Source: Bacteroidales bacterium (lineage in GTDB: Bacteria > Bacteroidota > Bacteroidia > Bacteroidales > Bacteroidaceae). From it: a DNA stretch of 46,564 nucleotides. The first letter of the stretch is position 1. Every line of letters starts with the position of its first letter. The notes under the pieces were generated by a model, which had not been told where the DNA came from, ran no database searches, and saw only the letters and a list, made by a program, of their open reading frames with translations. Positions 22,820-32,321 of the stretch are shown here, piece after piece. Where the stretch lies: the NCBI GenBank assembly GCA_024690405.1, contig JAILCU010000078.1:1-46564 (forward strand), read 5' to 3'. The translations under genes and the position numbers were made by a program.

Positions 22820-24937
22820 TTACAAGCCAATCTGGTTCTTCCAGTTGATAAACCAGCTACGCTTGTCTGAAACATTGAGTGACGGGTCGCGCTTGAGCAA
22901 TTTCTCAGAGAAGTAAGCCTCAGGAGTCGGATAGCGGCTGGGCTGAGTGTAAGAATTGCGATATGCCGCACGAACGATGTCGCCAAAGCGATGTCCCTCG
23001 AAGCAGTTTTCAAGTGCCTGCTCCACATCAATGAGGGAGTCTATTACTATCTGCTGTACCGGCTTCACCTGTGGAACGCCATAAGTGGCATACCAAACCT
23101 CGCAGTCATAGCGATACTCAGCATCCAGACGTGTACGCCATGAGGCCAGAGAATCTGTGAACTCTTTCATACGAAGGTTAAATTCACGTGTAGTCTCTAC
23201 TACAGGCACATCCTTGACAGGCATCGGATAGCCCACCTCAAATGTAGCCTGTGTTGTATCAGGATATAGAGGATAGCCAGTGCTGTCGGCAGGTGCGTCA
23301 GCGCTAATCGGATAATAATTATCATTGAACGGGGTGGAGCCACTGCCACGGCTGTGCAGACCGATGTTGTACACATTTGTGGCTGTTCCATATTCCACCT
23401 TATTGCCATAGCTGTCATAATTGATGCTTGCGCGGAATTGGCTTACGGGGAAAGCAAACTGCATAATCCAGGTGGAGTCTGCAGTGTTGTTACACTGAGA
23501 GAGCACGTCGTGGGCAATGATATTGTCATCAACACCAGTAGAGAGGATTGCCTGGGCGAACTTGGGATATCCAGCCATGTTCAGAGCTTCTGCAAGACGC
23601 AGATATACAGTTCCAACGCGGTAGAGGATGACATTGCGGGTATCAAGCTTGGAGATTGAGCTTAGCAATACAGACTCATAGTTGTATGTTGTGTTGTACT
23701 CAGAGTAATTGCTTGTCATGCGAAGGTCACCGATGAGATGGTTGTTAAGCTGTTCCTCAGAGAAAGCTCCACTCTCAAGATATATGATATCGCCATTGGT
23801 CATGAGTGAACAATAGGCCTGCGAGTCACTGTAGTTCCAACAAACCTGAGACGGAATCAGGCAAGCCTCTTTAAGGTCACCACCAGAGTTGTCATATTCG
23901 TAGTCGTAAAGTTTTCTCAGAGTATTGAACTGACCATCGGCGCTGAGCGAGTCCATAGGAATAATAGACAGGCACTCGCTGCCGACGATGCTACTCGAAG
24001 ACACTGCTGAATACCAGCCATTGGGATGATTGAAGATATTGTTCTTCACAGCCGTCTCATCCCAATAACTGCGAGTCTGAGTTGTAGTTACTGAGTAAGG
24101 CTTGTAGCCCCTGTTCCAATATATGAAGCTGTAATAGCTCAAAGCAGCCTGCTTGGAGTATGCTATACGCGATGCTTCATTCTCCTCAAGGCTTGCGCGC
24201 CACAGATACAGATCGCCGCGGATGAGGTCGAGAGGTATGGCGCAAAGATACGGTGGAGCTGTGGTCTGGTCATAAGTGGAATGCTTGGGATAGTCATAAT
24301 CATTGTTATCCTTCTGCATAGGAAGAATGGCGAGATCGTTGATGAAGTAGTCGCAGATTTCCTTGATGCCGACTTTGGGATAACTGTCCAGACCGGCCTC
24401 CAACTCAGTGAGGATTGGTTCCGTCACGAGAGGGATGTTTCCGCCATAGACCTGACCGAGCTGCAGATACACCCATGCGCGGATACAGCGTACGGCCTCT
24501 GACTCACGCCTGAAGATGTAGTCGTATTTGTTATTCTGCAAAGTAGTGTCTGCATTAGCCAGGAAGTAGTTGCAGTTGTTTATGATGGCATAATAGTCAC
24601 GCGGATCGTTGTATTCATTGTAGTCACCTACATTGAATTTGGCGATATCTTTAATGTCTGTGTTCGCATTTGAACGCACGTCAACCAGATCGCCGCGCAA
24701 CTCACCGAGCAGGTTTGTGCGGACAGCAATGCGCTGCAACTGATAGAGTATTCCCGTATATGAGTTCACAGTATCACCAGCGTTAACCAGATGATTCTGA
24801 TCGCCATACATTACATTTTCATTGCCCTTGTCAAGCATGTCATCGCAGGCTGTAAAGCTGAGAGAAAGCACACAGAGAAGAGCGAATACATAGAGCGGTG
24901 CCTTTGCTCTTTTGTATATATTCATTAATGTGTTCAT
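22820..24937 (-). CDS. SusD-like outer-membrane lipoprotein 1
   Basis: A 705-residue SusD/RagB-family nutrient-binding lipoprotein that should cap the SusC channel encoded just upstream. ATG 24937 gives MNTLMNIYKRAKAPLYVFAL and a lipobox LSFTAC, with acylated Cys at 31 followed by DD, typical of surface lipoproteins. The TPR-rich SusD fold is supported by AVRCIRAWVYLQLGQVYGGNIP near the N-terminus and ALENCFEGHRFGDIVRAAY near the C-terminus. It is longer than the usual 500-600 residues, and extra sequence with a helix rich in charged residues (LRMKEFTDSLASWRTRLDAE) lies just before the FEGHR motif. It is the last gene of the seven-gene operon, 40 bases after SusC 1. Confidence 0.9.
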   Translation of the reverse strand: MNTLMNIYKRAKAPLYVFALLCVLSLSFTACDDMLDKGNENVMYGDQNHLVNAGDTVNSYTGILYQLQRIAVRTNLLGELRGDLVDVRSNANTDIKDIAKFNVGDYNEYNDPRDYYAIINNCNYFLANADTTLQNNKYDYIFRRESEAVRCIRAWVYLQLGQVYGGNIPLVTEPILTELEAGLDSYPKVGIKEICDYFINDLAILPMQKDNNDYDYPKHSTYDQTTAPPYLCAIPLDLIRGDLYLWRASLEENEASRIAYSKQAALSYYSFIYWNRGYKPYSVTTTQTRSYWDETAVKNNIFNHPNGWYSAVSSSSIVGSECLSIIPMDSLSADGQFNTLRKLYDYEYDNSGGDLKEACLIPSQVCWNYSDSQAYCSLMTNGDIIYLESGAFSEEQLNNHLIGDLRMTSNYSEYNTTYNYESVLLSSISKLDTRNVILYRVGTVYLRLAEALNMAGYPKFAQAILSTGVDDNIIAHDVLSQCNNTADSTWIMQFAFPVSQFRASINYDSYGNKVEYGTATNVYNIGLHSRGSGSTPFNDNYYPISADAPADSTGYPLYPDTTQATFEVGYPMPVKDVPVVETTREFNLRMKEFTDSLASWRTRLDAEYRYDCEVWYATYGVPQVKPVQQIVIDSLIDVEQALENCFEGHRFGDIVRAAYRNSYTQPSRYPTPEAYFSEKLLKRDPSLNVSDKRSWFINWKNQIGL

Positions 24938-24977
24938 ATTCCTTTGTCTTAATTTTGCACTTGGATAATGCAATAAA

Positions 24978-27900
24978 TTAGAGGTTAATCTTCACGCCTA
25001 CGTTAAACGAACGGCCCTGTGAGAGGAGTCCACGGTCAATGCCCTGGAAGAGAACACTGTTACCCATGGAGAACTCAGGATCTGCGCCGAGATACTTGGT
25101 GAGGGTAAAGAGGTTGTTAGCCCGAACCCAAACGCTGATACCCTGAATGTAGGTATTGTTGATGGGGAGCTGATAGCTGAGTGTGACGTGTTTCAGTCTC
25201 AGATAAGAGCCATCCTCAATCCAGCGGTCGGAGAAATCGCTGTTGCCCATCGGGTCGGCGTAGGTTGCTCGCGGAATGTCTGTCACCTGTCCTTCATAAG
25301 TCCAACGGCGCAGCATAGCTGTGGTTTGGTTCATGAAGCGCGAGCCGCTCTCCAGCTGCTGGCGGTTATAGTTGTAGATATCTCCGCCGAGGCTATAGTT
25401 GAAGCCTACATCCAGGCGCACGCGCTTGAAGCTCAAGCTGGTGAAGATATTACCATAGATGTCCGGTGTGGCATCGCCGATAATTGTGCGGTCGTCCTCA
25501 GAAGCCACAGACGAAGCCTTGATTTCCCCGTCACCATTCTGGTCAACATACTTCACATCACCAGCAGAGAAATAAGTGATGTTGCCGCTTGCATCCTTGC
25601 GGTAAAGGCCGTCACGAGCAGCTTCGGCTGATGTGGCATAGACAATGGTACCATTGTCTGTGGCAGCTGTCTTAAAGCCATAGAAGCTGTTGATTGATGA
25701 GCCTACCTGGCTGCGGACAGTAGCGCCTAAGACCTGATTGTCAACATAATCCTGTCCGTCGGGCAGGGCTGTGAGTGTGTTCACATAGTGACCAAGGCTT
25801 GCGCCTACACTCCAGTTCCAATCATTGCTGGAAACGAGGTGTGCGTTGATGGTCAGGTCAACGCCTTTGTTCTCGAGGCTACCGCCGTTGCTCCAATTCT
25901 GCTTGATACCGCTCAGGAATGATAGCTCGCGCAGAGTGAGCAGATTGTCGGTCCAAGACTTGTAGTAGTTGAGCGCAAGGAAGAGGCGGTTGTTGAACAT
26001 CTTGGTCTCAAGACCGAAGTTCAGGCGTTTCGTTGTCTCCCACTGCAGTTCGGTGTTACCAATGTTTTCAAGAACATAGGAAGGCACCTTGGTCAGGAAG
26101 AGGTGGCTGGCGAAATAAGTGCGGGAAGCGTCATAGGTCAGGTCATCGTTACCGCTCACATCTATACCGGCTGTGAGTTTCAGATAGTTGACAGTCTTGT
26201 TGTGGAACCATGACTCGTTGCTCATCACCCATCCGGCCTGCAGGCTTGGGAATATGCCCCACTTCACACCGCCGAGTTTGATGCCGTCTTTGGCATCGCG
26301 TCCGAACTGACTGTTAGTGTCCATCGTCAGGTTACCCTGCACATAATAGCGATTCTTCCAGTTGTAGTTGGCCTGAGCATACCAAGTCAGCGTGGCCCAC
26401 TTCTCGTTGAAGCCGTCGTTCACCTTATTAGAGGCGTTGTTGATATACGGAGTCTTATCGTTACCTGTGTTATAACCGCTCTGGTTATTGCTGCTATAGG
26501 ACTCGTTCATGAAGCGGAATCCGCCGAGAAGACTGATGTTATGTGCATTGTAGGAGTTTTTCCACTCGATGCGGGTGTCGCTTGTTACAGAGTTCTGTTT
26601 GCCATAGAGAGAACCGATTTCGTTCAACATAGTGTTCTCCAAAGCAGCTACGTAATAGTCAGGCACACCGTTGAGAGGTACATAATATTTCTCATTGGTA
26701 TTGACCAGAGTGTAGTTGAAGAGAGAACTGATACGCAGGTGCTTGTTCGGTTTCCACTCAGGAGTGATAGACAGCACCACGTATGAGTTGTCGTAATAGT
26801 TCTTGTTCTCTGCGGTTCCATATTCATGGATAGCAAGCGGGTTGGCCAGCTGCCAGTTGCCGTTGCGCAGCGAACTTATCTCAGAGAGATAGTCCTCATC
26901 TACGATATCGAGGTGGGCAGTGCTGATTGTGCCGATGCCGGTGGTGGCATCCGGGACAAATGAATATGGGCTCAGCATCGGGCTCTTGGCATAAGCAAGG
27001 AAGTTGGTGCTGGTCACAGCTCCATTATTGTAGTCTGCCGGAGCGCCGGTGTCAAGCAGTTTGCGTGTGGTGTTGGTGAACGCAGCATCGAAACGGACGC
27101 CAATATAATCCGTGATCTTAATATCTGTATTGAAACGTATGTTAAGGCGGTTCATATTGTTCTCCTTCAGAGTCTCATTTGCACGAGTGTAACCCAAAGA
27201 GAGCATATAGTTGGCGATGTCACCACCACCCTGCACGCTCAGACCATAGTTCTGAGTGACAGCCTCATGATAGATTTCATCTGCCCACTTGGTGTCGTTG
27301 TTATACTTGTTGTACCAATAATATTGTTTGCCGTTGACAATCTCAGGTTTGAGGAACTTGAACTCCTGAAGGCGAGTGCCGGTGCTCTGCAGCAGGCCGG
27401 AAGCGTAGTTCTTGAACTGCGAGCCGTTCATGACATCTATCTGAGTAGGAATCATCTCAACGCCGACAGATGCGACAGCATCAATGCGTGTTGCAAGAGA
27501 GCGGTTGCGCTTCGTCTTTATAATCACGACACCATTAGAGCCGCGTGAGCCGTAGAGAGCTGTTCCATTCTTCATAACCTCAACCTGCTCAATGTCATTT
27601 ACATTGATGTTGGAGAGGATATCATTATAGAATCCCGAGTGGAGCATGTTGCGCTCATACTGCATGTCGGTGATAACACCGTCAATGACCACGAGCGGCT
27701 GTGCGTTGCTGTTCAGGCTATTGACACCGCCGATCTGCATATAGGCGCCGATGCCGCTGACACCCGAGCGCTGCACAGTGCGCACGTCAGCTCCGAGCTG
27801 GTTTTCGATCTCCGACGTGATGTTAATAGCGTTGGAGAAGTCGAAATTCTTGGTGCGTGCGTTGCCCATGATGTTGTCATCATCTTGGTAGAGGGCACGT

Positions 27901-28280
27901 GCTGCATCGCTCTGCATGACGATGTCATTCAGTCGGCCGCTCTTGTTCAGACCGACACGTACTTTGTTATAGCCTGGGATTGTTACGTCGATTGCAGACG
28001 AATAGAGAGGCACTTTGATGGTGAACGTTCCATCGGCTTCGGTGAGGCCAGAATAGCCCTCTCCGGCAACCGACTGAATGAGAACACCAGCAAGCGGTGC
28101 ATGCTTGTCCTGGCTGACCACACGACCCGTAATCTCCCTCGTGGGCTCAACCTTCTTGGTCTTACGGACACGGCGCACAAAGGTCGTGTCAACTGCTGCG
28201 TCATCCTCACTTTGAGCATAACCATTCATGGGCAATGCCATGAGCAGCGATAAGCATAGTATGGTTTTCGCGGTTTTCAT
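24978..28280 (-). CDS. SusC-like TonB-dependent transporter 1
   Basis: A 1100-residue SusC/RagA outer-membrane channel. Residues 1-22 are a signal peptide (GYAQ). A carboxypeptidase-regulatory-like domain follows at about 48-120 (ITGRVVSQDKHAPLAGV...TEADGTF). The plug domain has IGGVNSLNSNAQPLVVIDGV, VEVMKNGTALYGSRGSNGVVIIKTKR, and the rest is the beta-barrel, ending in the typical RSFNVGVKINL strand. Import would be powered by TonB-ExbBD, which is not encoded here. Its ATG overlaps the stop of the upstream fasciclin gene (TGATG), and SusD 1 follows. The substrate is unknown. Confidence 0.95.
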   Translation of the reverse strand: MKTAKTILCLSLLMALPMNGYAQSEDDAAVDTTFVRRVRKTKKVEPTREITGRVVSQDKHAPLAGVLIQSVAGEGYSGLTEADGTFTIKVPLYSSAIDVTIPGYNKVRVGLNKSGRLNDIVMQSDAARALYQDDDNIMGNARTKNFDFSNAINITSEIENQLGADVRTVQRSGVSGIGAYMQIGGVNSLNSNAQPLVVIDGVITDMQYERNMLHSGFYNDILSNINVNDIEQVEVMKNGTALYGSRGSNGVVIIKTKRNRSLATRIDAVASVGVEMIPTQIDVMNGSQFKNYASGLLQSTGTRLQEFKFLKPEIVNGKQYYWYNKYNNDTKWADEIYHEAVTQNYGLSVQGGGDIANYMLSLGYTRANETLKENNMNRLNIRFNTDIKITDYIGVRFDAAFTNTTRKLLDTGAPADYNNGAVTSTNFLAYAKSPMLSPYSFVPDATTGIGTISTAHLDIVDEDYLSEISSLRNGNWQLANPLAIHEYGTAENKNYYDNSYVVLSITPEWKPNKHLRISSLFNYTLVNTNEKYYVPLNGVPDYYVAALENTMLNEIGSLYGKQNSVTSDTRIEWKNSYNAHNISLLGGFRFMNESYSSNNQSGYNTGNDKTPYINNASNKVNDGFNEKWATLTWYAQANYNWKNRYYVQGNLTMDTNSQFGRDAKDGIKLGGVKWGIFPSLQAGWVMSNESWFHNKTVNYLKLTAGIDVSGNDDLTYDASRTYFASHLFLTKVPSYVLENIGNTELQWETTKRLNFGLETKMFNNRLFLALNYYKSWTDNLLTLRELSFLSGIKQNWSNGGSLENKGVDLTINAHLVSSNDWNWSVGASLGHYVNTLTALPDGQDYVDNQVLGATVRSQVGSSINSFYGFKTAATDNGTIVYATSAEAARDGLYRKDASGNITYFSAGDVKYVDQNGDGEIKASSVASEDDRTIIGDATPDIYGNIFTSLSFKRVRLDVGFNYSLGGDIYNYNRQQLESGSRFMNQTTAMLRRWTYEGQVTDIPRATYADPMGNSDFSDRWIEDGSYLRLKHVTLSYQLPINNTYIQGISVWVRANNLFTLTKYLGADPEFSMGNSVLFQGIDRGLLSQGRSFNVGVKINL

Positions 28281-30127
28281 CAGTTCTGATAATCGTTAAG
28301 GTCAGACAAATTAAAGTTCTTAGCCTCCTCTTCAGTATCAAACGGAATATAGATGAGGCGGTTAATTCGGAAGTGGTTATTCCAAGTGCGGTCCAGCTCA
28401 CTGCTCTTGACCTTGGTCTCAAAGCGGTAACGCATGGCATAAGTGTCCTGATTGTAGCTGCTGAAGGTGGTCTGTCGCGCGATGTCAATAGGAATTATGC
28501 AAACCTGGTCGGCAATAGTCTTGAAGGCGTTGCTTGCATCCTTATAACCGAGAGCGTCAGCCTGGTCAGAGACTTTCAGAGCAGAGCCCCATGAAGCAGG
28601 ATAGTTGACATCCTCGTTCGGGTCCTTCTCATTGTTCTTCTTCTTGCGCGGCTCATCAAGACGATGCATGTAATAAACCTGGAACTTGACCGGCAGACGT
28701 TCTGCATCAGTTGCCTTGGGGTTGGCAGCGATGGCAGGACACATCACGGCATATACATTGTAGTAAACACCTGAGAATGTGTTAGGCAACTCATAATAGA
28801 TTTCTGCATTGCCTGTTCCGGTGCTGGCGATTTCAATGAAGAAATTGTTGAAGATGTTGTCAAATACAAATGCAGTGTCTGTGACATTGCCATCTTCATC
28901 GGTGTTGGTTATATACGAATATGTGGCACGTGGAGTCATAGTTCCCTTGTCTTCCGGGACGTCGGCCACAGTCTTCGGCATCCAGTAATAGTTGCTGCGG
29001 TTAGCCATAATGCTGCGCTGATAGAAGAATGTCTTCCGCGGATCGATTTTCCCGGCGTCGTCAATCAGAATGCGACCGTTAGAGCAGGTGGCGGAATCGA
29101 GGCCTGCATAGATGCCTCCAGACTGCCACGGTGTCTCAAACATATTGAGGCCCCATTTAAGGTAGTTGTCGATATACATAGTGTTCACGACAGAGTCCTG
29201 CTCGCTCTTCTGGATATTGTTGTTGAATGTCAGTCCTTGGAAGATGGCTTCGTTAGTGTAGCGATTTTGTAGCGAATCCTTGAAGTTGATTGCCGTTGGG
29301 AAGTTGAAATATGCGGAATAGCGTGCATATTGTGTTGCCCAGACATCGTTGGTTGGAGCTACGAAGGTGTAGTTGGAGTCCTCACGCTGGATGAAGCTGC
29401 GGTAAGAAGAGAGGATCTCGTTCGAGAGGCGCATTACAGAGTCTGCATATACGGTGCGGCCATCCACAATACCCTGGGCAACAGAAGAACTTTCGTCCAA
29501 GGTATATTTGTCAAATGCCTTGATGAAATGGTATATGGAATCGAATTTTGCACCGGCATATCCGCTGTTGATCTGGAAATACTCGCGGATGTTCGGATGG
29601 AAGTTGAGAGGTTCGCTGATGGTGTAGAAGACGCCATTGCTGGACTTCTCGAAGTCAGAGAATGACATGCCATCCAACGAGGTGCTGGTAAAAGCCAGAT
29701 TCTTGCCGTTCAACATCTTCAGGATGGTGTCAGGCATGACCGGAGAAACGCTATGATTGAACAGAGCTATGTGGTTTTGCACGAACTGGCTGATGACGGA
29801 GTTGTCATCGTCACGCACGCCGGCTGAGCGCTCTGCGCGATAAACGGCTATCAGGGAGTCGGCCACTGTTTCACTGATGGCAGGTGCCCAGACAGTGAGC
29901 ATCTGTGGTGAAGAGAGCACCTGGTCATAACCCGTAGCTTCAAGAACTTTGAGGAAACCACTAAGCGAACTGTTGCTCTTCACCTGCTCCAACAAGGTCG
30001 GGGCATCAGACGCCGTGTCCATGCCCGTTCCCTGGTAATGCTCGTCCCAAGCATCGCTGCATGAGGTCACCCCCATGAGCGAAGCTGCAGCGAGCATAAA
30101 AGCAAAGTGTTTACGATATGTTTTCAT
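28280..30127 (-). CDS. Fasciclin-domain lipoprotein (615 aa)
   Basis: A surface or periplasmic lipoprotein: MKTYRKHFAFMLAAASLMG then lipobox GVTSC with Cys23 followed by SD. Two FAS1-like domains are suggested by LTVWAPAISETVADSL (about 77) and SNYTFVAPTNDVWATQY (about 252). The C-terminal part from about 400 is beta-rich (FIEIASTGTGNAEIYYELP...VYAVMCP) and looks like a separate sandwich domain, perhaps for ligand binding. It overlaps SusC 1 by one base (TGATG) and follows the 702-aa fasciclin gene by 42 bases. FAS1 domains usually mediate adhesion or protein-protein contact; a role as surface binding partner of the SusCD pair is inferred from the operon. Confidence 0.82.
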   Translation of the reverse strand: MKTYRKHFAFMLAAASLMGVTSCSDAWDEHYQGTGMDTASDAPTLLEQVKSNSSLSGFLKVLEATGYDQVLSSPQMLTVWAPAISETVADSLIAVYRAERSAGVRDDDNSVISQFVQNHIALFNHSVSPVMPDTILKMLNGKNLAFTSTSLDGMSFSDFEKSSNGVFYTISEPLNFHPNIREYFQINSGYAGAKFDSIYHFIKAFDKYTLDESSSVAQGIVDGRTVYADSVMRLSNEILSSYRSFIQREDSNYTFVAPTNDVWATQYARYSAYFNFPTAINFKDSLQNRYTNEAIFQGLTFNNNIQKSEQDSVVNTMYIDNYLKWGLNMFETPWQSGGIYAGLDSATCSNGRILIDDAGKIDPRKTFFYQRSIMANRSNYYWMPKTVADVPEDKGTMTPRATYSYITNTDEDGNVTDTAFVFDNIFNNFFIEIASTGTGNAEIYYELPNTFSGVYYNVYAVMCPAIAANPKATDAERLPVKFQVYYMHRLDEPRKKKNNEKDPNEDVNYPASWGSALKVSDQADALGYKDASNAFKTIADQVCIIPIDIARQTTFSSYNQDTYAMRYRFETKVKSSELDRTWNNHFRINRLIYIPFDTEEEAKNFNLSDLNDYQN

Positions 30128-30169
30128 AAATATCTAACTATTTTTCTGTTTTACATTACTCGTTAAATA

Positions 30170-32278
30170 TTAGTAATCGTCCTCGCCTTTGCCGTCGGTG
30201 TCAACACCATAGACACTCTTTGGCACGATTTCGATGTAGTCAATCATCAGCTCAGCGCCGCCAAGGGCAAGCACACTCTTGATACGCATGGTGTGAATCT
30301 TCTCCTCGCTGAGTGTGTAGTTGGAGGCGATAACACGGCGTATGGTTCGATGCTGATTGGAGAAGATATCACCCTTGGAAGAGAGCTGTCCGTCCTTATG
30401 ACCAGAGCCGGCCATGGAGAACACGGACAGCGGTCCGTGGTACCATCCCTGATTGTGGAGATTCTTTTTCATTGCTTCCTTCTCTTCCGACTGGGATGCA
30501 GAATATGAGCTCAAAGCCTTCCAACCATACTTGGTAGCCCAGGTGTCATCGTTGGAACGCATATCAAGAGGAATACCCTGAGGTTTGCCGTCGAGATAGA
30601 ACTGTCCGATGCCTCGCGAAGGGATAAGGCAGAAGCCCATGCGAACCTGGTAGGTGCCAGTAGGCACGTTGGGCAAACGGAATGTGATATCGTATGAATT
30701 GTTGTCCGAGCGGAGGTTGAACTCGTCACCCTCATAACTCCAATACCAGTTACGTGCGCCCTGATAGATGAAGTCACCGTCAGCATTCATATCTACATTG
30801 TCCAGGTATCCGATCGGGAAGATGAAGTTCTCACCGGGGATTCCCTTTGTCTTGTCTGTAGAAGCGTAATAAGTCCATGTATCCTGCTTGCGGATGTTGT
30901 TGGAGAAAAGTTCGGGGAAGAGGTTGTAAAGGTCAACACGGATACGGGTGTTGAACACCTTCTCCTTGGTCTCGTCATCATAGGCGATGATATCGTCGAT
31001 GTAGAAATATCGGCCGTTGGCAGCTGCATTCTTGATGCCTGACATTGTGGACACGCGTGCGCCGCGCATCTTCTGTGTCTCAGAGGTACCGTCGTTGTAG
31101 TTGCGGTTGATGAAGAGGTCATTCATCTTGGTGTCAGAGTTGTCATAGGTGGAACGCAGTTTCAGCGTCTCCATCTTCAGTGTTGACATCTCATCCATAG
31201 TACGATACCATTCGACAGGATTAACCAGTCGGGTGTCCAGGGTGCAGATTGTGGTCAGCATCTCACGCGTGGTATTGAACGGCAGGAGATGGTAGCACAT
31301 CATGCGGTTCAGCGGATTATGCTCGTCTTCCAGGTCAGCCATACCCTCAGCTGTAGAAGCATACTTCTTAGTCAGGTTATCGGTATAATGGCTAACAGCA
31401 TACTCGTAGAGTTTCTCCAGAGCGGTGCTGTTGTCAGCGGTGGCATCGAGCCCGAGTTTCTCCCTCACGATAGAGTCAGGTACCATGAATGCGATGAAGC
31501 CGTAACGGCGCTCCTCAGGCACATGACACCAGTTGTCATGGTTATCTGAGTGATAGAGATTCTCGCGGTCAACATGTTCATCCCAGTTCCATGAAGGGTC
31601 TTTGAGAAGACGCAGCTTGCGGTCGATGCCACAGGAGCGGAGAGCCAAGGAGTAAATGGAGACTGTGGAGTCTTTGGCCATAAGGTCGGGCAGTTCTCCG
31701 GCCGAGGCCATAATGACTTCATCCACAGGGTGAACCATTCCGTTCTCGACGGAGTCATTGGCCATCTGCAGGATTATAGAACCGGACTCATTGAATCTGT
31801 AGGTGTAAATTGTGTCACCATACTCGTCAACATCGTCCATGACCTCATCTACCTGAAGGTAGTTATTCAGCATGTTCGGCGCAGAAGTAGAGGTAATACC
31901 ACTGAAATCCACAGTGGAGTAAACGCCGTTAGCAAAGACAGAGGTGCAAACGATTGTGTCGCATATCTCTGTGGGGATGTCATCAACGCTGGCATATCCG
32001 TGTTCTTCAAGGAAGAGGCTGACAGCGCTGTCAGTAGGAGCGAGACATGTATATGTTCCGTAAGCGGAGAAGAGGTCCATCTTACCGGCACGCTTCACAA
32101 TTTCTGCGAACTGCGTAAAGTCGTGCTCAGGGTTCTGCAAGTAGTCACTTAGCATCTCACCCGTGAACGTATAATAGGAATCATCCGTCATGTCGTCACC
32201 GCAGGAAACGGTGAATGCCGTTCCGACAACGACGAGGGACGCTCCCATCCATATTTTAAATCTATCTAACAAAGTCAT
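30170..32278 (-). CDS. Fasciclin-domain lipoprotein with C-terminal sandwich domain (702 aa)
   Basis: Lipobox TVSC (Cys26, then GDD) marks a lipoprotein. A FAS1 domain is indicated by TYTCLAPTDSAVSLFLEEHG (75-94); a second, weaker one begins near 258 (RYGFIAFMVPDSIV). The last 200 residues read like a carbohydrate-binding or malectin-like jelly roll: FRLPNVPTGTYQVRMGF, GQFYLDGKPQGIPLDM and a final strand LALGGAELMIDYIEIVP. That resemblance is from pattern only. It lies between SusD 2 (43 bases upstream) and the 615-aa fasciclin gene. A surface glycan- or glycoprotein-binding role is plausible. Confidence 0.82.
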   Translation of the reverse strand: MTLLDRFKIWMGASLVVVGTAFTVSCGDDMTDDSYYTFTGEMLSDYLQNPEHDFTQFAEIVKRAGKMDLFSAYGTYTCLAPTDSAVSLFLEEHGYASVDDIPTEICDTIVCTSVFANGVYSTVDFSGITSTSAPNMLNNYLQVDEVMDDVDEYGDTIYTYRFNESGSIILQMANDSVENGMVHPVDEVIMASAGELPDLMAKDSTVSIYSLALRSCGIDRKLRLLKDPSWNWDEHVDRENLYHSDNHDNWCHVPEERRYGFIAFMVPDSIVREKLGLDATADNSTALEKLYEYAVSHYTDNLTKKYASTAEGMADLEDEHNPLNRMMCYHLLPFNTTREMLTTICTLDTRLVNPVEWYRTMDEMSTLKMETLKLRSTYDNSDTKMNDLFINRNYNDGTSETQKMRGARVSTMSGIKNAAANGRYFYIDDIIAYDDETKEKVFNTRIRVDLYNLFPELFSNNIRKQDTWTYYASTDKTKGIPGENFIFPIGYLDNVDMNADGDFIYQGARNWYWSYEGDEFNLRSDNNSYDITFRLPNVPTGTYQVRMGFCLIPSRGIGQFYLDGKPQGIPLDMRSNDDTWATKYGWKALSSYSASQSEEKEAMKKNLHNQGWYHGPLSVFSMAGSGHKDGQLSSKGDIFSNQHRTIRRVIASNYTLSEEKIHTMRIKSVLALGGAELMIDYIEIVPKSVYGVDTDGKGEDDY

Positions 32279-32321
32279 AATTATGATTGTTTAAGTTTTA
32301 AGTGTGAGAGTGTGTGATTAG

